Below, one piece after another: positions 57,540 through 64,000 of a stretch of DNA of 64,000 nt (the stretch's first letter is position 1; each line of letters begins with the position of its first letter). The notes beneath the pieces were generated by a model that did not search any database, was not told the origin of the DNA, and saw nothing but the letters and a program-made list of their open reading frames with translations. This DNA comes from Atriophallophorus winterbourni. Lineage: Eukaryota > Platyhelminthes > Trematoda > Plagiorchiida > Microphallidae. The translations under genes and the position numbers were made by a program. Where the stretch lies: NCBI GenBank assembly GCA_013407085.1, contig JACCGJ010001478.1:1-64000 (forward strand). Reading direction: 5' to 3'.

Positions 57540-60500
57540 CTACAAGATCAACAGGCGATTATCAGAGCTGGGATGTGTCAAACGCAACTTCAGCATGTTT
57601 GTCTTAAGCTGTTCTAATGTTTGCTATTATGTAGTCAGAGACATTGTGAGAGTGAGGTTTAATTTTAATATTATAAAAATAACTCCAGATCAGATACAAG
57701 TAGGTAGATAATGATGTAGACTTTTTTCTCCAAAAGCTGCATAATATGCACACCATTATGTTGGGAAATATACTCAACCGCATTTCGTTCACCATTTTGC
57801 GGCAAGAGCACCCCGATAAGTTTGGACAAAATAGTTACTCGCGAGTAGACTGTTGAATAAAAGCATTTGGGGATACAAATAGCATTGTAATGATTCTCAA
57901 TTTTTTACGTGAGAGGAAGGCCCAATTGCGATAGAGGAACTGCAAGCAAACACTCGATAAAATTTTTTTATAAAAATCGAGCACCTGACGGCTGGTAGCC
58001 AATTAATTAATCCTTTGAAACATAGAATTTTTATTCTGAATCTATGTTCATTGGTGAAAATGATATCCGTTGCTAATCCGCGCTCAAGAGTTAGAATCAT
58101 TGGGATAGTGTTCCCTGTTTTCGTTGGGGTAGTAAATTAGGAGGAAAATGTAAAGTAATATGTCTAGATTAATATACAACCTAAAGATAACAATAACAAC
58201 ACCATCAAGCCTTCCACAAATCATAACTAGTTTGCGCGTGGAAGGTTTAAGTAGCATCCAGAAATCATTATGAATATTTCGGTGAATGGTATGTTCAACG
58301 TTTGCTAGTTGAATTTTTAGTTCAGATAACTATGTGAATTTCTTGATTACGTTTCGCATCTAAGTGCTTGTCGGTACCAGAACGCGTTGTAGATCTGCGA
58401 CTTTTAGATTGGCTTAAGCAGACATATTAGCTTAATTTCAGAACACTATTCACACGCGAGTTGCGTAATTTGTTAAATCACCAAGGCGATCGTTGTTTAA
58501 GCTCATTTAACCCATATTGAGACCGATTGCGTAATCATGCCTTATTCCCTGTTCATGAATGTTTGACCCTCAAGATAAGCACTTAACTTTTAGTTGCCAT
58601 GGTGATTGTGTCTAAAGAGCAAAACTTTATTTTAACACTAAATTGTAGGCGAGAAAAATAATTATGAATTTTTCCGGGTATACGGGTTTAATGGTACAGA
58701 AGAGATGATCGAATCTTTCTTATTTTAATCGGTAAATTTTAAAAGTCTTGTACTAACAAAAAATGTGCGATCTACCGTTATATTATGAATATAATTTTGG
58801 GAATAAGGTTTCACTAAGTTGAAACAATATCCTTTGCGAAATATTAGTTGAAATTAAAATGAGAAGGCTGTTTGCCGTCATCTGTTGGAGACTGTAAGAT
58901 CTGTTTCAGTGAGCCTTGATGCAGTGGTACAGTGGTTAGCAAAGGTGTACTTGTATGCCAGTGTTTAATAAGGTTATTTTAAAGGTCCACGATTTTTAAA
59001 ATACCGAATAACAAAATAAGTGGTCTATTATAAGCGCCTAAAGTTCTTGATTAACAATAACTTTCTGATTTTGTTTTTGAACATCGTATTCGGCTGTAAG
59101 ATCCCAATGTAATAGTGGCATTCAAATATAACGTTTTAAACACGTATCCACTGTTTCAAGGCTCACTGAACCGGATCTTACTGCCTGCACGTGATGAACA
59201 ACTTTGTTCTATGTAAACGCCTATACACCAGTGGCATACAAGTACCAATTTACCACTGTTTCCAAGCTCACTGAACCTGATCTTAATCTCTCAGCATGAT
59301 GACGGCAAACAGTCAGAAACCGGTAGCGGTTCATAAATGATGGGAAAATGAACACCACAATACGTTAATCCACACCTTATTTCAATCGGATGTTTGATAA
59401 ACAGTTGTTTGACACGTTAGATGAGCAATTAAAGTCACAGTGTTTAGTTAGGCATTGTCTTGTTTTGACTTGAATCAGAGTATTCTAATTGAGGAATTAA
59501 GTGGACATTTTAACGTCGATATAAAATCATTTGGAAATTTTTTACACCCAATAAACTACTACAACAACGCTTCGTCGAAATTCTTGCATGTTTTTCTTTA
59601 AATTTATAATGCACATTGAAAAGCGACGATAACTTAGATAAATTAGGAACAGTATGCGAACGATCATACGCTGGAAAATACACCAGCTAATCAACACAAG
59701 ACATTGAACTAACTAATTATTTTTTAACAATATTCAACACTATCTTAATGCGTAATCAATTATTGCGGCAAGTTTATTCAACATAAATCATCCATACGAT
59801 ATTATTGGTTCACACGTTGATGAAATCAACTTATGTGTCAATATCACAAAATCACTCACCGGAAAAATGTTAAAGTTTTGGTAGTTAAAGGAGGGCTCGT
59901 GTTGCTTCGAATGACACTGACTGTTAATGTCCCTCCTATGGCATTTTATCGGGGACAGGGCCAATCGACCTTGCATGCGAGAACAACCTTTGATCTCATT
60001 GGACAATAAACTGAAGCCACTGGCTCGAGGATTGTTCGGACATCCTATTGGTTAAACGAGGTCAAACGTGGCCAACCACTGAGCGGGATAAAGTTTTATT
60101 GAGGGGGGCACAACTGACAAGTGAATGCAATTTTTGTAAAAGTTTAATGATTGAATCTCGAGAAAAATCTCGTTTTTATTAACCCGCAAACACTACTAAA
60201 AATTCATGAATAACAGTATTCCCATAACGTGTTTCAACGAACAAATTAGAGTATCTTATCTCGCAAATTTGTGAAAATATGATCAAATTGATTGCACAGC
60301 ATTCTTCATGAGCATGTCAAATGAACAAAGTAGCTGAAAATCGCATACTGAATATGACACTTTCATAGTTATTTAATAATTTAATTGTTATAAATATCCT
60401 CAATTAGGCATACATTCTACTTCACTATAACTATTTTAACGGTCAAAATATCCGTACAGAATTATAAAAAAATACATGATTTTATATTATCGGTAAATTT

Positions 60501-62070
60501 GCAAAAGTTAAGCTTTTTTGATCGAAGTTATGAGATGATTGATTTGAAAATCGATCAAGTGAATCACGTGAGGCGTCACGAGGAGGAAATATTATGAAAT
60601 TTTGTCGAACGGAGACTGTGGAAGGACGATCAGTGTTGCAGGAGATTTTCGTTTAACAAAATGGTATGAAACCGATCGTGTAAAGGGCTGTTCGGTTAAA
60701 CTCGATACCAGAAATGTCAACTATTACAACAGCTACATTTTGTGGTCCACTTCAATGGCAGTCAAAACAAAATGCTGAGTCGCACTGGTATTATGAACTT
60801 GACGAATTCGATTTCAATTTCTATTTGGTCGGGATTTCCACGAAATTTTCCCCAAAGTTATTGTAGGAAGAAGAACGCACGCAATAGTGGAGACGGTTTT
60901 GGGAGTGGTAATTGAATTTATATACAAGTTCAAAAATCATTCTTGACATTGATGGTACGTGTTGAAAATTTCCTGCCGTCGACCACTCACTTTTAATGTA
61001 TTGTATACAGGATCCTCTCAAAACTTGGGAAAAACAGATACTGTTCTCGGCTATTGAACATTGGCCACGTTATTAGCATGCAAATGTACCACTGATCGTC
61101 GGGTAGGCCTATCGCTGTTAGCTCTGCGAGAGAGATTGTTCCTCCTGAATCATAATTGTCATCAATTTGAAACGCTGCATATCATGAAATTGTTATGCAT
61201 TCACCTGCATGGCATCATCCATTTGAAAGAAAACTAATACAAACAAATTAACTTAGTCAAAATACCGTTTAATATTCGCTGTAATGAGAGATTTCATCTA
61301 AAAGTACAAATAAATCCTCAGCGTAGTATTTGTTCCTATTTTTTGCAAACGAAGCATTAATTTACGACTAATTTTTACAGAAGCATGTATTGGAATAAAT
61401 GAAGATGAATGTTTCCGCAATGTTTAATTTTTGTAGAAAATCTTTGCGCAAATTTGAAAAATCTAGAGATTTATTCCTTTACTGGCCGATGTAGCAATAG
61501 GTTTCCATGATGTCAGTTTCAGTGAGCGAAATAAGCATCTATTCAACTTTAAAAACATTTTTTTCACCATATATTCCGGAATCGTGAATCATGACTCTTG
61601 ACATAATGCGGTTTCATTTACTTGTAATGGCGAGACGAATAAAGATAATGGATTTCCGTTGACGTATCATTCTAATTAAGTTGCTTCCACAAAACACTTA
61701 TTTTATTTTATCGCTGGAAATATATTGTATTTTACAAAATATAAAGTTGAATCTTCATTTTGCAAACACGGGATCAGATTTCGGGCATAATTCTGGTATC
61801 TTCACTTTGTTCCATAATACATGCAAACATAATTTAGACGAATCATGATTTTATCCATTTTTACCTAGAATATAGATCTATCTATATGGTATTAAACCCT
61901 TTCCCAATACTCTAGTTATTGTAAGTGAAACTATTGGTCATCCATTATACATAATGTTTATTTTACAATAATAGTCTTACTCAATTCATGGTGTCGTTTA
62001 CATCCCCGCATCTTTACAAGCGTTATCTATCCTTTGACGTGTTCAAGAGTGGTGAGTAAGATTGGGTTAA

Positions 62071-62337
62071 TTGAATATCGATACAGTGGAAAAATGGTTA
62101 GCAATGTGTAACGACGAGGTCACTGTTAATCAGGGTTCATTAAACGAGTCCTGGTGGTCAAATAAACAGATACAGTGCGAGTTTAACTTGGGCAAATATA
62201 AGGCTGTTATTTTTGTTTCAGAAGCATATACATTCGTGAGAAATGCAGTGAGGAATCGCGATGTTTTACTGACCATTCAACCATGCGCTTTAAGGTTTTG
62301 GAAACTCATAGATCAAATGCTCAAAGTTCAACATTGA
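62071..62337 (+). pseudogene. Unrecognised ORF, open only in unit C
   Basis: An 88-codon frame, M-N-I-D-T-V-E-K-W-L...M-L-K-V-Q-H, lies just after a donor-like gtgagtaag at 62,051-62,059. Units A (11,830-12,080) and B (34,590-34,870) carry the same region with several stops. Its residue composition looks protein-like (Trp, Cys, hydrophobic alternation) but I cannot place it. It may be an old captured gene piece that happens to be open here. Confidence 0.35.
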
Positions 62338-62432
62338 ACCTACTCTGCGCAGCACTTGCTTGATTTTAGCACTTTCAGTATGACATAACTGGAATTTTGG
62401 TGAAGTTTTAATTTGTATTTTCATGTCTTGTT

Positions 62433-62642
62433 ATGTTTGAAAAATTTAAAAGGTCGGTCGTAGACCACCTGCTCCCGCAAGGTCAAATCCCTAACACTGA
62501 AAATGCTCTTTTAATTATTAGCATAGCACAGTTCGCTCGCAGGAGGATTGAATCGAGCAGCGGAAGAAATACTGAAATCGCTGATGTTTTGCCGAAGGTT
62601 TTGTGTAAAAATGCGACTGGTCTATGGGAGATTCTGTCATAG
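62433..62642 (+). pseudogene. Unrecognised conserved ORF, copy C
   Basis: A 69-codon frame homologous to 12,183-12,392 starts M-F-E-K-F-K-R-S-V-V-D and contains L-L-P-Q-G-Q-I-P and S-S-S-G-R-N-T-E. It lies 95 bp after the frame at 62,071-62,337 and may once have been continuous with it. Confidence 0.35.
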
Positions 62643-63809
62643 TCAAGATCAGTGTTGTTGCCATGCCTGTGTGCACAGAACAAAACGGACATTTGCATCA
62701 CGTGATCGATCATTGATTATGACTGATCATGAAGCCCATCGTTAGTGATATATATCATCGCAGTTATCAAAACGACTCTTGAGTTACCGCCACGGGATTC
62801 TCGATTGCTGGATTGCTAAATGTTTTACTCTTTAATAGGAGGATTTTAATTTGTCTAGGCTGGAATATATCCACTCTGGTTAAAAGATTGAATAATTGAT
62901 CCATTTTTAATGAAGTTCAACAAATGAATCAATTATTTAATTGCATGGAACATGATTGAAGTACACCGAGAGGAAAATCAGTTGTCGAGATATGAAACAC
63001 AGATTGGTTATATTTGAAATTTTAGAAGAATCAACAAAGTCAATTTCTGATTTGACATTGAACACAAACCACGAAATTAACCTTTGTTTTATATCGATAA
63101 CAATATTGTTGTTGTAAATTTTCCAATAATGTTGACTATTTCAAACCTGGTTTTGGAATCACGCCGACTTTTTAACATGATAACAGCGTATTCTAATATC
63201 ATTTCAACAAATTTCGGACAAGCGTAAACATATCTAAGCATGTTTCGTAAGCATATCAATCGAAATATATTTATTATTGTACGGTTGTATGTATATACTA
63301 TTCTTTGGTAGCAATGCAATCTAATTAATGGACTAAAGGTAATCAATTCAACAGTTACAGCAGAATTTTAACATAAAAATCTATGCATTGGGTAGCAATG
63401 GTACCCCATTCTCGCCTAAACCGCAGAAAATATATTAATCTGTGCGTGTCAGTTTTTCGTTTAAAGTTTTAACTTCATTTTGTAGCAACTAATCTAATTA
63501 TTGGACTAAAAGTAATCAACTCAAAATAAAAGCAGAATTTTTAAAATTAAAATCTATGCAATGAGTAGCAATGATATTCCAACCTCGTCTAAACTATAGA
63601 AAATATTTTTAATCTTTCCGTTTCAGTTTTTCGTTTAAAATTTTACCTTCAAGCGTTTTTCATTCCACTAGCTTGCATGAGTTTAAAACGAAGTTAGTCG
63701 ATAAGGATATTCCTTGTTCCATTCATGAAAATCTGTGTCCGATACAATTCGAATCGGAGAAATACGTCTTAGCAGGATACTCCTGAAGATATCGCACATT
63801 TCCGTCACA

Positions 63810-63852
63810 CTCCACGACCGGTTTTGTGCAGTTCGCAATCATCAGGCACGGG
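63810..63852 (-). ncRNA. Degenerate hammerhead motif (minus strand), unit C
   Basis: It is the same as 13,560-13,602: CTGATGA is kept, the GAAA box is changed to CAAAA, and CCGGTC is kept. Probably inactive. Confidence 0.5.
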
Positions 63853-64000
63853 CGTTTATATGATTTATATTCTTATGAATCTTCTCAGTGTAAAATGAGT
63901 GTATATAGTCAGTTAGAATTACATGGTTTGAGATTGTAGTGGATAAATACAAAAAATATAACAGGAAAATGTTATAGTAAAAAATAGACAAGGAACGAAC

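Larger units (their letters stand above)
50415..63930. repeat. Segmental repeat unit, copy C
   Basis: It is nearly identical to copy A throughout, including the LTR element and the lost acceptor, with only small indels and substitutions. The match ends at about 63,930, where A continues and C turns to unrelated AT-rich sequence (63,930-64,000) with no recognised feature. Confidence 0.9.

Overview
This is repeat-rich, AT-rich eukaryotic DNA. It has no bacterial-type operons, ribosome binding sites or tRNA/rRNA genes that I could recognise. Short exons with canonical splice sites, several families of decayed retroelements, Penelope-like remains, hammerhead-ribozyme tandem repeats and long (TATG)n tracts together suggest a flatworm, most likely a trematode. 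That assignment is inference.

The backbone is one segmental unit present three times in the same orientation: A (1 to about 13,700), B (about 19,440 to 35,845) and C (about 50,415 to 63,930). Inverted or partial pieces lie at 13,440-15,660 and 43,050-46,360. A and C are nearly identical and share an LTR-element insertion. B, which lies between them, is clearly more diverged. Units are separated by copies of one LINE (15,668-19,428 and 46,367-50,407) with the same target-site duplication, so the LINE was already in the unit when it was duplicated. Each unit begins with copies of a repeat of about 232 bp that carries hammerhead ribozyme motifs.

On the minus strand each unit carries what I read as a split gene made of very small exons whose lengths are all multiples of three. 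Unit B has the most complete version: a 5' exon behind a CCAAT/TATA-like region (28,714-28,770), then exons of 108, 57, 63, 72, 63, 36, 21 and 75 bp. Phase 0 is the only frame open in all of them. They encode about 164 residues rich in Ser, Thr and Asn, starting with a conserved ATG in the 108-bp exon. In A and C two exons have been replaced by an LTR element and microsatellite, and a third has lost its 3' splice site, but the remaining exons still join in frame. The layout recalls flatworm micro-exon genes. I do not recognise the protein, and it has no obvious signal peptide.

Into this scaffold have gone an endonuclease/RT LINE (four copies or pieces, one 5'-truncated with a 10-bp duplication, one with an inversion), a CENP-B/pogo-type DNA transposon with TA duplication (32,174-33,309), short-LTR retroelements, CR1-like RT fragments, and a Penelope-like GIY-YIG fragment (40,507-40,770). 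The 35.8-43.05 kb block is an insertion specific to unit B and consists largely of degraded retroelement remains and sequence I cannot identify.
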